Source: Alphaproteobacteria bacterium
Lineage (GTDB): Bacteria; Pseudomonadota; Alphaproteobacteria; Puniceispirillales; Puniceispirillaceae
Reading direction: 5' to 3'
Assembly (NCBI GenBank): GCA_016780765.1
Contig: JADHLH010000015.1
Location: 1 to 36,885, forward strand
Length of the DNA stretch: 36,885 bases
Shown here piece after piece: positions 1-7,904 of this stretch. Within the stretch, counting starts at the first letter, position 1; each line of letters opens with the position of its first letter. The translations under genes were made by a program, and so were the position numbers. The notes beneath the pieces are model-generated. The model saw nothing but the letters and a program-made list of their open reading frames with translations, made no database searches and was not told where the DNA came from.

Positions 1-115
1 CTTGAACCCACCTCACTGCATCTGATTTCCTGCTGAAGGACTTGGTGAAACTCTGCCATCCAGCAACCCTTACTTGGGCATTCCAAGACCTGCCTCTTTT
101 ACGCACACAACCCAT
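1..115 (-). CDS. Tyrosine recombinase/phage-type integrase, N-terminal fragment (cut by window edge)
   Basis: The minus strand from an ATG at 115 stays open to position 1 (38 codons). It begins MGCVRKRGRSWNAQVRVAG and continues with a K-S-F-x-x-K-x-D-A pattern. This is the signature of the N-terminal arm-binding domain of tyrosine integrases, which typically read like 'IRKRGKSWQAQV...KTF..K.DA..WA'. An in-frame TAG five codons upstream fixes the start, and an AGAGG lies about 8 bases before the ATG. The catalytic domain would be left of the window and is not visible. The gene starts about 100 bp beyond the 3' end of tRNA-Arg and reads in the same direction, the usual layout of an element integrated at a tRNA 3' end. 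The family call rests on only 38 residues, so it is likely but not certain. Confidence 0.72.
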   Translation of the reverse strand, partial: MGCVRKRGRSWNAQVRVAGWQSFTKSFSRKSDAVRWVQ

Positions 116-130
116 CGATTTGACCTCTAC

Positions 131-150
131 TGTGTCAAATCTGTGTCAAA
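131..150. repeat. Two direct 9-bp repeats upstream of the left integrase
   Basis: TGTGTCAAA occurs twice (131-139 and 142-150) with an 11-bp period, which is about one helical turn. The repeats sit between the tRNA-Arg 3' end and the integrase start. On the minus strand each copy contains TTGACA. They may be integrase arm-type or excisionase sites, or part of the integrase promoter. The repetition is seen; the role is inferred. Confidence 0.45.
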
Positions 151-217
151 ACAAGGTTTCTCTGAGGACAGACTGATACCGTGAACTGGTAACTATCTGA
201 ATATATTGTCTAGGAAA

Positions 218-294
218 TGGCGCGCTCGGGAAGATTCGAACTCCCGACCCCCAGATTCGTAGTCTGGTGCTCTATCCAGCTGAGCTACGAGCGC
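218..294 (-). tRNA. tRNA-Arg (anticodon ACG)
   Basis: The minus strand folds into a full cloverleaf. The acceptor arm is GCGCTCG/CGAGCGC, followed by a G discriminator and an encoded CCA (220-218). The D-arm includes AGCTCAG..GAGC. The anticodon stem CCAGA/TCTGG encloses loop CTACGAA with anticodon ACG. The T-arm contains GGTTCGAAT-like TTCGAAT. It reads CGN arginine codons after A34-to-I editing. Its 3' end faces a recombinase gene, so it is a probable integration site. Confidence 0.97.
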
Positions 295-300
295 GTCGCG

Positions 301-322
301 GCAGGGCGTAAGCCAGCCCTGC
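301..322 (-). other. Inverted repeat in the tRNA-Arg leader
   Basis: GCAGGGC (301-307) and GCCCTGC (316-322) form a perfect 7-bp stem with an 8-nt loop. It lies between the predicted tRNA promoter and the tRNA 5' end. No T-run follows on either strand, so it does not look like a terminator. It may be a leader hairpin removed by processing. Confidence 0.35.
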
Positions 323-334
323 GAAAGATGGCGC

Positions 335-363
335 ACAATAGGCGAAGGCACTGGCGCTGGCAA
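335..363 (-). promoter_or_regulatory. Predicted sigma70-type promoter of tRNA-Arg
   Basis: On the minus strand, TTGCCA (363-358) and TATTGT (340-335) are separated by exactly 17 bp. Transcription would start near 328, about 34 bases before the mature tRNA. Confidence 0.5.
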
Positions 364-533
364 GCCCGAACTTCAGGCCCTGTCTGGCGCGATATTCCCT
401 TGCCCGGGGCTGTGCGGCTATCTGGATGCATCACGATTTTCTGCTGCCGGGTGGCACCTTCAGGCTTGCCATTATGCGCGCAGACACTACTCTCGGCGCA
501 GGTTTGAACTTCGCTTATTTCAGGGTGATCCAG

Positions 534-1016
534 ATGACTGAAAGCCAACAAAAATCCTTCCCGGTTTCGTGGGAGGAACTGCATCGCACCTCCAAGGCGC
601 TGGCCTGGCGGTTGCTGGAGCTTGGCCCGTTCGAAGGGATCGTCGCGGTCACCCGGGGCGGGCTGGTGCCGGCCGCCATTGTGGCGCGGGAACTGGAGAT
701 CCGGCTGATCGAAACAGCGTGTATTTCCTCATATCATGGCAGCGACCAGGGTGAACTGGCTGTGCTGAAAGATGCGCCAAGCGCGGGTGACGGCACAGGC
801 TGGCTGATCGTCGATGATCTGGTTGATACCGGCGAGACCGCACGGGCGCTGCGCACGATGATGCCAAAGGCGCATTTTGCCACTGTCTATGCCAAGCCGG
901 CCGGCCGGCCGCTGGTTGACACCTTTGTTACCGAAGTATCGCAGGATACCTGGATTTTCTTTCCCTGGGACATGGAACCGCAGCCCTCAACACCGATCAT
1001 CGGACAGCGCGCCTAG
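534..1016 (+). CDS. gpt: Xanthine/guanine phosphoribosyltransferase
   Basis: This 160-residue protein is a type I phosphoribosyltransferase. It transfers phosphoribose from PRPP to xanthine or guanine in cytosolic purine salvage. The PRPP-binding loop reads [14 protein letters not shown] (about residues 91-104). The early segment [20 protein letters not shown] is the usual Gpt N-terminal motif, and the C-terminal WIFFPWD is also characteristic of Gpt. Length is close to the E. coli enzyme (152 aa). An upstream in-frame extension to 426 exists, but the ATG at 534 follows GGGTGA and matches the family N-terminus, so it was chosen. The gene is convergent with the histidine kinase, 10 bp away. 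Confidence 0.9.
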   Translation: MTESQQKSFPVSWEELHRTSKALAWRLLELGPFEGIVAVTRGGLVPAAIVARELEIRLIETACISSYHGSDQGELAVLKDAPSAGDGTGWLIVDDLVDTGETARALRTMMPKAHFATVYAKPAGRPLVDTFVTEVSQDTWIFFPWDMEPQPSTPIIGQRA

Positions 1017-1026
1017 CTGCAGGCTA

Positions 1027-2271
1027 TCAGTCTTCATCATCCGTGATGCCAAGAACCTGCAGCGGCAATTGCAGGCGAAACTCGCTACCATCATCGTTCG
1101 ATCGCGCCAGTTTCAGATTGCCGCCCTGTGCGACGGCCAGATCGCGCGCGATGGCAAGCCCCAGACCAGACCCGCCGCGCTGTTTGCTGCGAAACGCAAG
1201 AAACAGGTCATCCCAGTGTTTCTGTGGAATGCCGGGCCCGTCATCGGCAATATCGATCACGGCAAGCTTGCCGGCGCGCCAGATATCAACGCTCAGCTCT
1301 TGCGCCCCGGCCGAGACGGCGTTACGGGCAAGATTCAGCAGAATGCGTGATAGCATGGTGCGGTCCATGCGCACTTCATCGGGGCCCGAATAGCGGATAG
1401 GGATGCTGGCGCTCTCGCTGGTTTCGGCCACCAGTTCGGCGGGGGCGAATCGCACCGGTTCGGGCAACGGGGTTTCGGCAAGGTAATCCAGGATCGACTG
1501 GCAAAGGTCTACAGATTGTTCCAGCGATCGCACGATATGCGGTGCCATGCGGCGCACGCGTTCATCCTTTGATGCCAGCAGCGTGTCGGCAACCAGCGTC
1601 GCCGAACTGAGCACATTGCGGATATCATGGTTGATCTTGGCAACTGCCTCGCCGATATCGGCCAGCCTTTCACGCTGTCGCAATGCCAGCAATGTATTGC
1701 GTTGCAGCGCCTCCAGCGCGTTTGCCGCCTCGATGAATTCAGGCGCGCGCGACACCATGGCAGGGATCGGGGTCGCAACAGAGGGATCAACGCTAAAGCT
1801 GTTGAGGGAATCGACCAGCGCACCAAGCGGGGCGGATACGCGGCGAATCTGATAGCGCCGGAAAAGCACTGCAAGCAGACCAAAGACACCAAGACCGCCG
1901 ACCAGTCGGACAAGAAAGGCGGAGCGCAGCTCTGCCCGCATGATGGCAAGTGGCACCATTGTGACATTCACAGCATCATCCCCGGGCAGGATCACGGCAA
2001 GGCGGCCGTGCTGCGCCGGGTCATCTCCATCGCGTGAGACCAATGTATAAAGCAAGGCGGCCAATTGCTGCGATGTGGCCGGGGCGTTCAGATCCAGCGG
2101 CGATGCGGCGACCGGGCTCTTATCGGCATGTATAACGGTGCTGGCAGGTGACAGTGCCCACGCCACAACAAGGTGATACTGCAGATGCATGGTGGCAAAC
2201 AGCGCCCACAGTGACACAAGCGAAATGGCAACAAGGGCTAGGCCAGCCTGCATTCTATGGTAAGGCGTCAT
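1027..2271 (-). CDS. Membrane-bound sensor histidine kinase (orphan)
   Basis: This 414-residue protein is a two-component sensor kinase. A membrane helix (about 8-28) and a second one (about 120-138) bracket a periplasmic region of about 90 residues. A HAMP-like linker follows (about 139-195). The dimerisation/H-box holds KINHDIRN, with H215 the predicted phosphorylated histidine. The ATPase domain has an N-box (LLNLARNAVSAG), a G1 box (DIADDGPGIP) and a G2 box (GGSGLGLAIA). No response regulator gene lies beside it, so its partner must be encoded elsewhere. It is divergent from rpmH and convergent with gpt. The signal it senses cannot be read from the sequence. Confidence 0.87.
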   Translation of the reverse strand: MTPYHRMQAGLALVAISLVSLWALFATMHLQYHLVVAWALSPASTVIHADKSPVAASPLDLNAPATSQQLAALLYTLVSRDGDDPAQHGRLAVILPGDDAVNVTMVPLAIMRAELRSAFLVRLVGGLGVFGLLAVLFRRYQIRRVSAPLGALVDSLNSFSVDPSVATPIPAMVSRAPEFIEAANALEALQRNTLLALRQRERLADIGEAVAKINHDIRNVLSSATLVADTLLASKDERVRRMAPHIVRSLEQSVDLCQSILDYLAETPLPEPVRFAPAELVAETSESASIPIRYSGPDEVRMDRTMLSRILLNLARNAVSAGAQELSVDIWRAGKLAVIDIADDGPGIPQKHWDDLFLAFRSKQRGGSGLGLAIARDLAVAQGGNLKLARSNDDGSEFRLQLPLQVLGITDDED

Positions 2272-2344
2272 TGAAATTAACCTGTCTATGCTGTCATTGG
2301 CGCGATTATAGGGGCGTTTAGGGTTCTGGTGAGCATGGAAACGC

Positions 2345-2364
2345 GGCCCACTCCAATGTGGGCC
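2345..2364. other. Perfect 7-bp inverted repeat between the kinase and rpmH
   Basis: GGCCCAC (2345-2351), a 6-nt loop and GTGGGCC (2358-2364) form a dyad in the divergent intergenic region. No T-tract follows on either strand. It could be an operator or a leader hairpin; no regulator is assigned. Confidence 0.3.
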
Positions 2365-2422
2365 ACCATGGTGATGTGGCTAACGCACGGGCGAGACTGG
2401 TAAAAGATGCGGGCAAAAGACA

Positions 2423-2451
2423 TTGACAGTCGCCGCCACGAACCCTACAAC
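2423..2451 (+). promoter_or_regulatory. Predicted sigma70-type promoter of rpmH-rnpA
   Basis: A perfect TTGACA (2423-2428) is followed after 17 bp by TACAAC (2446-2451). It lies about 45 bases before the rpmH start. Strong promoters are expected ahead of rpmH. Confidence 0.7.
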
Positions 2452-2497
2452 GCGTGCAGTTTCTGATAACCATCTGATTGTCTGAAGGAGCGTCCCT

Positions 2498-2632
2498 ATG
2501 AAGCGCACCTATCAACCTAGTGTTCTTGTCCGCAAGCGTCGTCACGGTTTCCGTTCGCGCATGGCCACTGTCGGCGGTCGCCGCGTTCTGCGTGCCCGCC
2601 GGGCAAAGGGCCGCGCACGCCTGTCGGCCTGA
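2498..2632 (+). CDS. rpmH: Large ribosomal subunit protein bL34
   Basis: This 44-residue, highly basic protein starts [20 protein letters not shown] and ends in an [13 protein letters not shown] tail, a full-length match to bL34. It is a structural protein of the 50S subunit. AAGGAG lies 7 bases before the ATG. It is first in the conserved rpmH-rnpA-yidD-yidC-engB order, and a near-consensus promoter sits upstream. dnaA is not adjacent here; a histidine kinase gene takes that place. Confidence 0.97.
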   Translation: MKRTYQPSVLVRKRRHGFRSRMATVGGRRVLRARRAKGRARLSA

Positions 2633-2652
2633 TCTTACGGGATAACGCCGCC

Positions 2653-3099
2653 GTGACCGGTCTGGTCAGCATCCCGTCGCGTGCCGGTTTTCTTGCAGCG
2701 CGCGCCAGCGGCATAAAGGCTGTCTCTGTCGGTTTTGTTCTGCAAGCCGTGCCTACGGGTCGCGACCAGTGGCGGCTTGGCCTTACAGCTTCGAAAAAAA
2801 CAGGGAATGCCGTGCGCCGTAACAGGGCGCGCCGCCGGTTGCGTGCGCTTGCCCGCACCGAACTGGCCGCGCGCGCGCGCGCCGGCACCGATTATGTGAT
2901 CATTGCCCGGCATGGCACGGTGGACCGGTCCTGGTCTGATCTGACAAACGACCTTGACAAGGCGCTTGGCTATCTGCACCGCCAGCTCGACAAGGGTAAT
3001 CTCGACAAGGGTAATCTCGACAAGGGTAATTTTGACAAGGGCCGGAGTAATGGGGGCTGGCGCAATGGGGGCCGGCGCAATGGGGGTGGCCGCCCATGA
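2653..3099 (+). CDS. rnpA: Ribonuclease P protein component, with a repeat-bearing C-terminal tail
   Basis: This protein assists the catalytic RNase P RNA in maturing tRNA 5' ends. The hallmark RNR-type basic segment reads KKTGNAVRRNRARRRLR (about 48-64), followed by DYVIIARHGTV. The start is a GTG 20 bases after rpmH. The family is usually about 110-125 residues, but this protein has 148. The excess is a low-complexity tail in which LDKGN occurs three times, then FDKG, then three NGG-containing 15-bp units. The tail is encoded by perfect or near-perfect 15-bp DNA repeats, so it looks like recent slippage growth. The stop overlaps the yidD start (ATGA). Confidence 0.93.
   Translation: MTGLVSIPSRAGFLAARASGIKAVSVGFVLQAVPTGRDQWRLGLTASKKTGNAVRRNRARRRLRALARTELAARARAGTDYVIIARHGTVDRSWSDLTNDLDKALGYLHRQLDKGNLDKGNLDKGNFDKGRSNGGWRNGGRRNGGGRP
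2986..3090. repeat. Two adjacent 15-bp tandem arrays in the 3' end of rnpA
   Basis: CTCGACAAGGGTAAT is repeated exactly at 2986, 3001 and 3016, with a degenerate fourth copy at 3031. A second 15-bp family based on CGCAATGGGGGCCGG follows at 3046, 3061 and 3076. Both keep the reading frame. Confidence 0.95.
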
Positions 3100-3458
3100 T
3101 ACCGGGTCAGGCAACCGGTCTGTTATGCATGGCCAGATGGGTGCTGTCAGCAGCGCTGTCACTGCCGATACTGGGGTTGATCCGGGTCTACAGGCTGTTC
3201 ATTTCGCCGTTGCTGGGATCGAATTGCCGGCATTTGCCAACCTGTTCGGAATATGCGCAGGATGCGATCCGGATGCATGGGCCCTTGCGCGGCGGCTACT
3301 ATGCGCTAAAACGTATCTCGCGTTGCCACCCGTGGGCACTGCCAGCTCTTGATCCTGTACCGCCGGTGAAAACCGGCATGCCGGGCGAGAATGGCATGAA
3401 ACCGCCACAAGGGAGTGCAAAAGCTGATCCTGGCTGCGCGAAAGCTGATTCTGACTGA
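3096..3458 (+). CDS. yidD: Membrane protein insertion efficiency factor YidD
   Basis: This 120-residue protein belongs to the YidD family, which helps YidC-dependent insertion of inner-membrane proteins. It has an N-terminal amphipathic/hydrophobic segment (about 10-30). Then comes the conserved core: IRVYRLFISPLLGSNCRHLPTCSEYAQDAI and GGYYALKRISRCHPW, split here at the family cysteines. The ATG overlaps the rnpA stop as ATGA, implying translational coupling. The C-terminus carries a 21-bp duplication (AKADPGC/AKADSD) that the usual 70-90 residue family lacks. Confidence 0.93.
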   Translation: MIPGQATGLLCMARWVLSAALSLPILGLIRVYRLFISPLLGSNCRHLPTCSEYAQDAIRMHGPLRGGYYALKRISRCHPWALPALDPVPPVKTGMPGENGMKPPQGSAKADPGCAKADSD

Positions 3459-3510
3459 CGTGATACGCACTGACTTTATATGCACTGACGCGATACGCAC
3501 TGACTTTATA
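3418..3510. repeat. 21-bp duplication at the yidD 3' end and 30-bp tandem repeat downstream
   Basis: A 21-bp unit containing AAAGCTGAT is duplicated within the yidD C-terminus (about 3418-3459). Immediately after, two 30-bp copies (3451-3480 and 3481-3510) match at 26 of 30 positions and share GATACGCACTGACTTTATA. The second array fills most of the yidD-yidC gap (3459-3584). Confidence 0.85.
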
Positions 3511-3584
3511 CTTGCCGACCTGATACTGCCTGACGACGAATGATCTGAAATAAGAATGACCGATATGACGACGGGGACAACCGC

Positions 3585-5342
3585 ATGAATCCAGAAAATC
3601 GTAATCTGATCCTGGCGATCACGCTGTCGATGGCAGTGTTGTTCGGCTGGCAGGTATTTTTCGTGGGCCCCGAACTGGAACGCGAGGCAGCACGCCAGCA
3701 GGTCATTGCCGAACAAATTGCCGCGGCCGATGCTGAAAGCCGCAGCACGCTTGCTGATTCTGCAGGCGGTACGGCAGCAATGCCGGCAGCTGGCGGCGAT
3801 GATGCAACCACCGCGGTGGCAGCGCCGCGGATCACCATTGATGCACCGCAGATAGCAGGGTCCATCTCGCTTGCCGGTTTGCGCATCGATGATGTTGTGC
3901 TGCGGGATTATCAGGAAACGCAGGCGGAGGATTCGCCGAACATCCAGTTGCTGCAACGCACCAATGCAAAGCTGCCCTTTTTCGCCGAGTTTCGCTGGAC
4001 GCTGAATGGCACGGGCGTGGCCCTGCCCGATGCCAGCACCGTCTGGACCGCTGACCGTGATGTGCTGTCGCCCGGCGCGCCTGTCACCTTCACCTGGGAT
4101 AATGGGCAGGGATTGCTGTTCTCGCGCCAGATGGCGATCGACGAGAATTATCTGTTCACAATCATTGATGCGGTGCGCAACGATACCGGTGCAACGCTGG
4201 CCTTTAATCATTACGGACGGGTGCGCCGGCATGGCACGCCCACGACAAGCGGCATCTGGATTCTGCATGAAGGCCCGATCGGTGTGTTTGACGAAATTGT
4301 CAGCTATCAGAATTACGATGATCTTGCCGATACGCGGACCGACAAGCGCAAGGCAGAGGATCTGACATTTGATGGCTCGCAGGGCGGCTGGATCGGATTT
4401 TCTGACAAATACTGGCTGACCGCGCTGATTCCCGACCAGCAGTCACCGCTGAATTTCAAATTCTCGGAAGTCGGCGCGCAGGATGCCCTGTATCAGGCCG
4501 GCTATATCAATGCGCAGGCACAATCGGTTGCATCAGGCGGCACGCTGGAATTCACCACGCGCCTGTTTGCCGGTGCCAAGAAGGTGACCCTTCTCGACAG
4601 TTATGGCGAGACATATGGTCTGGCAAAGTTTGACCGGGCGATTGACTTCGGCTGGTTCTATTTCCTGACCAAACCGTTCTTCTATGCGATCAACTGGCTG
4701 AACGGTGTTCTTGGCAATTTTGGTCTTGCGGTGATTGCCTTCACCGTAGTGGTGAAGCTTGTGTTTTTTCCGCTGGCCAATAAATCCTATCGCTCGATGG
4801 GCAAGATGCGGTTGCTGAGCCCGAAGATTCAGCAGATTCGCGAACGTCATGCCGATGACCGGATGGCGATGAACAAGGAAATGATGGAGCTGTACAAGAA
4901 GGAACAGATCAATCCGGCTGCGGGTTGTCTGCCGGTCCTGTTGCAGATTCCGGTGTTTTTCGCGCTCTACAAGGTATTGTTTGTCACCATCGAGATGCGG
5001 CATGCGCCCTTCTTTGGCTGGATAACTGATCTGTCGGCCCCGGACCCGACATCGGTGTTCAATGTGTTCGGTCTGTTGCCGTTCGGCGTCGATTTCCTGC
5101 CACCCTTCATGCAGCTGGGTGCCTGGCCGATCATGATGGGACTGTCGATGTTCTTCCAGATGCGACTAAACCCGGCACCACCAGACCCGGTGCAGGCGCG
5201 GATTTTCCAGTTCATGCCGCTGATCTTTACCTTCCTGCTGGCGACCTTCCCGGCGGGTCTGGTGATCTACTGGACCTGGAACAACCTGCTTTCAATGGCG
5301 CAGCAATGGTACATCATTCGTAGCATTGCCAAGGAAGCGTGA
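3585..5342 (+). CDS. yidC: Membrane protein insertase YidC (Oxa1 family)
   Basis: This 585-residue protein inserts and folds inner-membrane proteins, alone or with SecYEG. The N-terminal helix is at about 7-27. The large periplasmic domain, with an Ala-rich linker near 45-75, runs to about 345. The conserved five-helix insertase core is C-terminal. Within it, SYRSMGKMRLLSPKIQQIRE (about 400-419) and INPAAGCLPVLLQIPVFFAL (about 443-462) are classic YidC signatures. Length is normal for a Gram-negative YidC. The stop overlaps the engB GTG (GTGA). Confidence 0.97.
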   Translation: MNPENRNLILAITLSMAVLFGWQVFFVGPELEREAARQQVIAEQIAAADAESRSTLADSAGGTAAMPAAGGDDATTAVAAPRITIDAPQIAGSISLAGLRIDDVVLRDYQETQAEDSPNIQLLQRTNAKLPFFAEFRWTLNGTGVALPDASTVWTADRDVLSPGAPVTFTWDNGQGLLFSRQMAIDENYLFTIIDAVRNDTGATLAFNHYGRVRRHGTPTTSGIWILHEGPIGVFDEIVSYQNYDDLADTRTDKRKAEDLTFDGSQGGWIGFSDKYWLTALIPDQQSPLNFKFSEVGAQDALYQAGYINAQAQSVASGGTLEFTTRLFAGAKKVTLLDSYGETYGLAKFDRAIDFGWFYFLTKPFFYAINWLNGVLGNFGLAVIAFTVVVKLVFFPLANKSYRSMGKMRLLSPKIQQIRERHADDRMAMNKEMMELYKKEQINPAAGCLPVLLQIPVFFALYKVLFVTIEMRHAPFFGWITDLSAPDPTSVFNVFGLLPFGVDFLPPFMQLGAWPIMMGLSMFFQMRLNPAPPDPVQARIFQFMPLIFTFLLATFPAGLVIYWTWNNLLSMAQQWYIIRSIAKEA

Positions 5343-6019
5343 CCGGCGGGTCACACGGCGGCGACATGCCATCCGGTGCCGATGGGCCGGATGAGGCCGC
5401 GCTGGAGAATGGCCGGCTGCTGTTCGCCGGCGCCTGCGATTTCATTGCCGCTGCCAACAATATGAAGGTGTTGCCACCTGAAGGGCTGCCCGAGATCTGT
5501 TTCGCCGGCAGATCGAATGTCGGCAAGTCATCGCTGATCAATGCGCTGACCGGGCGCAAGACACTGGCACGTACATCACAAACGCCGGGCCGCACGCGGC
5601 AGCTGATCTTCTTTTCGCTGGCGGATCGCATTCAGCTGGTTGATCTGCCGGGTTATGGATATGCGCGGGCCCCCAAGACCGATATCAAGGCCTGGACAAC
5701 CCTGACCCGAAAATTTCTGGCGGGGCGGGCCTCATTGCAACGCGTCTTCCTGTTGATTGATGCGCGGCGCGGGATCGGCCCGGGGGATGCCGAAATCATG
5801 ACGTTGCTGGATGCCAGTGCGGTGTCCTGGGCCGTTGTGATCACCAAGGCAGACAAATTGAAGCCGGCCGCATTGGACGCCGTTTGCAACGATACCAGAG
5901 CTCGGATCACCACGCATGTTGCGGCCTTCCCCGAATTGTTTGTCACCTCGGCAGAAGCGGCCACGGGCATCGCTGAATTGCGGGCGCATATAGGTGCATT
6001 GGCACTGCCCCGCAGTTGA
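5339..6019 (+). CDS. engB: Ribosome-biogenesis GTPase EngB/YihA
   Basis: This TrmE-Era-EngA-EngB-type small GTPase is involved in 50S subunit assembly and division. The motifs are G1 GRSNVGKSS (about 58-66), G3 DLPGYGYA (about 101-108) and G4 TKADK (about 169-173). TPGRTRQ, before G3, covers the switch I threonine. The chosen GTG start overlaps the yidC stop by four bases; an ATG nine codons later (5366) is an alternative. The first 30 residues are poorly conserved in this family, so the start is uncertain. Confidence 0.93.
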   Translation: MTGGSHGGDMPSGADGPDEAALENGRLLFAGACDFIAAANNMKVLPPEGLPEICFAGRSNVGKSSLINALTGRKTLARTSQTPGRTRQLIFFSLADRIQLVDLPGYGYARAPKTDIKAWTTLTRKFLAGRASLQRVFLLIDARRGIGPGDAEIMTLLDASAVSWAVVITKADKLKPAALDAVCNDTRARITTHVAAFPELFVTSAEAATGIAELRAHIGALALPRS

Positions 6020-6184
6020 GACGTCAGTATGATATGTTGGGTGGACATTGCTGGGTCGCAACAGCATTGTCCGCACCACTGAAAGTCAAGGCTTGCACCG
6101 CAGGGGCTGTTGCCGATATTTTGGCGGGCTGATGACTAGCTGCTGCCTTTTGCGTGCGGCGCGCCGGGCTGTGAAAGGCAGATA

Positions 6185-7105
6185 ATGGGCAACGATACGA
6201 AATTCGACAACAGACTGATCGAAGACCGGATCTTCGAGAAAACCGGCATGCTGATCGAGGCGCTGCCTTTCATGCGGCGCTATTCTGACCAGACGCTGGT
6301 GATCAAGTTTGGCGGGCATGCCATGGGTGAGGCTGATTATGTGAATGCCTTTGCCGCTGACATCGCATTGCTGGACCAGGTGGGCGCACGTCCGGTTGTG
6401 GTGCATGGCGGTGGCCCGCAGATCGGCGAAATGCTGAAAAAGCTGGAGATCGAATCGAATTTCATCGACGGGTTGCGCGTGACTGATAAAGCAACCGTAT
6501 CGGTGGTTGAAATGGTGCTTGCCGGCGGCATCAACAAGGCGCTGGTGGCTGCCATTGCGGTGGCCGGTGGCCGCGCTGTCGGCATTTCAGGCAAGGATGG
6601 CGGCCTGATCCAGGCGCGCAAGCTGATGGCTGTCAGCAAAAGCGATGATGATGCCGCGCGCGGGGCCATCGATCTTGGCTATGTTGGTGAGCCGGCGCAT
6701 ATCGACACGCGGCTGATCGAGGCGCTGAACGCCGCGCGCCTGATCCCGGTTGTGGCCCCGATCGGTGTGGGCGCAGCTGGCGAGACCTTCAATATCAATG
6801 CCGACACGTGTGCCGGTGCCATCGCCGCCGCCCTTGGCGCAACGCGCATGCTGATGCTGACGGATGTGCCCGGCGTTCTGGACCATGACGGCAATTTGCT
6901 GACCGAGTTGAGGATCAGCGAGGCGGAAGCGCTGATCCGTGACGGAACAGTATCGGGCGGCATGATTCCGAAAGTCGAAACCTGCATCAATGCAGTTCTT
7001 GGGGGGGCAGAAGCTGCGGTGATCATGGACGGGCGGGTGCCACATGCGCTTCTTGTCGAATTGTTCACCGAGCATGGCATAGGTACTTTGATCAAGGCCG
7101 ACTGA
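6185..7105 (+). CDS. argB: Acetylglutamate kinase
   Basis: The enzyme phosphorylates N-acetyl-L-glutamate, the second step of arginine synthesis, in the cytosol. It is an amino-acid-kinase fold protein of 306 residues, slightly longer than E. coli ArgB (258). The N-terminal helix extension is typical of the arginine-feedback-inhibited hexameric type. Visible motifs are IKFGGHAMG (about 39-47), VVHGGGPQIGEML (about 72-84), GISGKDGG (about 133-140) and the C-terminal GGMIPKVETC lysine motif. GAAAGG-like AAAGG precedes the ATG. It follows engB after 165 bp with no recognised features. Confidence 0.96.
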   Translation: MGNDTKFDNRLIEDRIFEKTGMLIEALPFMRRYSDQTLVIKFGGHAMGEADYVNAFAADIALLDQVGARPVVVHGGGPQIGEMLKKLEIESNFIDGLRVTDKATVSVVEMVLAGGINKALVAAIAVAGGRAVGISGKDGGLIQARKLMAVSKSDDDAARGAIDLGYVGEPAHIDTRLIEALNAARLIPVVAPIGVGAAGETFNINADTCAGAIAAALGATRMLMLTDVPGVLDHDGNLLTELRISEAEALIRDGTVSGGMIPKVETCINAVLGGAEAAVIMDGRVPHALLVELFTEHGIGTLIKAD

Positions 7106-7137
7106 TCGGCCGCTTTTCCCCGACAAAGGAGCCATGA

Positions 7138-7830
7138 ATGGCCATCGATCCGAAATCACCTGACGGGTTTCCCACCGACCAGATCAATGACTGGGTGTTT
7201 GACCTCGACAACACGATATATCCGGCGAAGTCGAACTTGTTTGTTCGCGTTGCGGTGCGAATCACCGCCTTTGTCGCGCAGCATTTCAAGGTGCCCGAGG
7301 ATGAGGCGCGGGTGATCCAGAAGGACCTGTTCCAGCGCTATGGCACGACAATGCGCGGCCTGATGGTCGAACGGGGGTTGACGCCTGAGGAATATCTGCA
7401 TTTTGTGCATGATATTGATGTCAGCGACCTGCCGCATGAAACCGAACTGGACGCCATGATCGGCGCCTTGCCCGGCCGCAAGCATATCTTTACCAACGGC
7501 ACGGTGCCGCATGCCGAGAATATTCTGAACGCCTATGGCATCCGGCATCATTTTGACCAGATTTTTGATATTGTGGGTGCCGATTACGTGCCAAAGCCTG
7601 AAAAACAGGCTTTTGAAAAATTCATGCAGGTGACATCAATTGATCCGGCAGGTGCGGTCATGATCGAGGATATGGCCCGCAACCTTGAACCGGCGCATCA
7701 TCTGGGCATGCGTACCGTCTGGCTGGCAAGCGATATCGACTGGGCAGCGCGCGGTGCAGACGAGGATTATGTACATTTCGTTGCTGATGATCTGAAAGCC
7801 TTTTTGTCGGCACTTGCCAAGCCGGCCTGA
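7138..7830 (+). CDS. HAD-family pyrimidine 5'-nucleotidase-like hydrolase
   Basis: This 230-residue haloacid dehalogenase superfamily protein is of the Sdt1/PhoA-type pyrimidine 5'-nucleotidase group. The nucleophile motif FDLDNTIYP has D22 and D24. Motif II is FTNGT (about 119-123), motif III has a Lys in PKPEKQAF (about 151-158), and motif IV IEDMARN supplies the acidic pair (about 175-181). It likely dephosphorylates nucleotides or small phosphoesters, but the substrate is not determinable here. AAAGGAG lies about 9 bases before the ATG. The position between argB and dapD is commonly seen in alphaproteobacteria. Confidence 0.85.
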   Translation: MAIDPKSPDGFPTDQINDWVFDLDNTIYPAKSNLFVRVAVRITAFVAQHFKVPEDEARVIQKDLFQRYGTTMRGLMVERGLTPEEYLHFVHDIDVSDLPHETELDAMIGALPGRKHIFTNGTVPHAENILNAYGIRHHFDQIFDIVGADYVPKPEKQAFEKFMQVTSIDPAGAVMIEDMARNLEPAHHLGMRTVWLASDIDWAARGADEDYVHFVADDLKAFLSALAKPA

Positions 7831-7904
7831 AATGCTGATATCTGCAGAACAGAATAAACCGGTCGTGTCGCAAAACGACCCCGAACTGACCACAGGAGAC
7901 TACC

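Noticed and set aside
2272-2497. A replication origin beside rpmH
   Set aside because: No clustered DnaA boxes or AT-rich unwinding region are visible, and dnaA is not adjacent.
2986-3090. rnpA tandem units as a CRISPR-like array
   Set aside because: The units are directly abutting 15-mers without spacers and lie in frame within a coding region.
3306-4268. Minus-strand open frame of 320 codons opposite yidD/yidC
   Set aside because: It crosses two well-supported genes in antisense, and its composition is that of a shadow frame.
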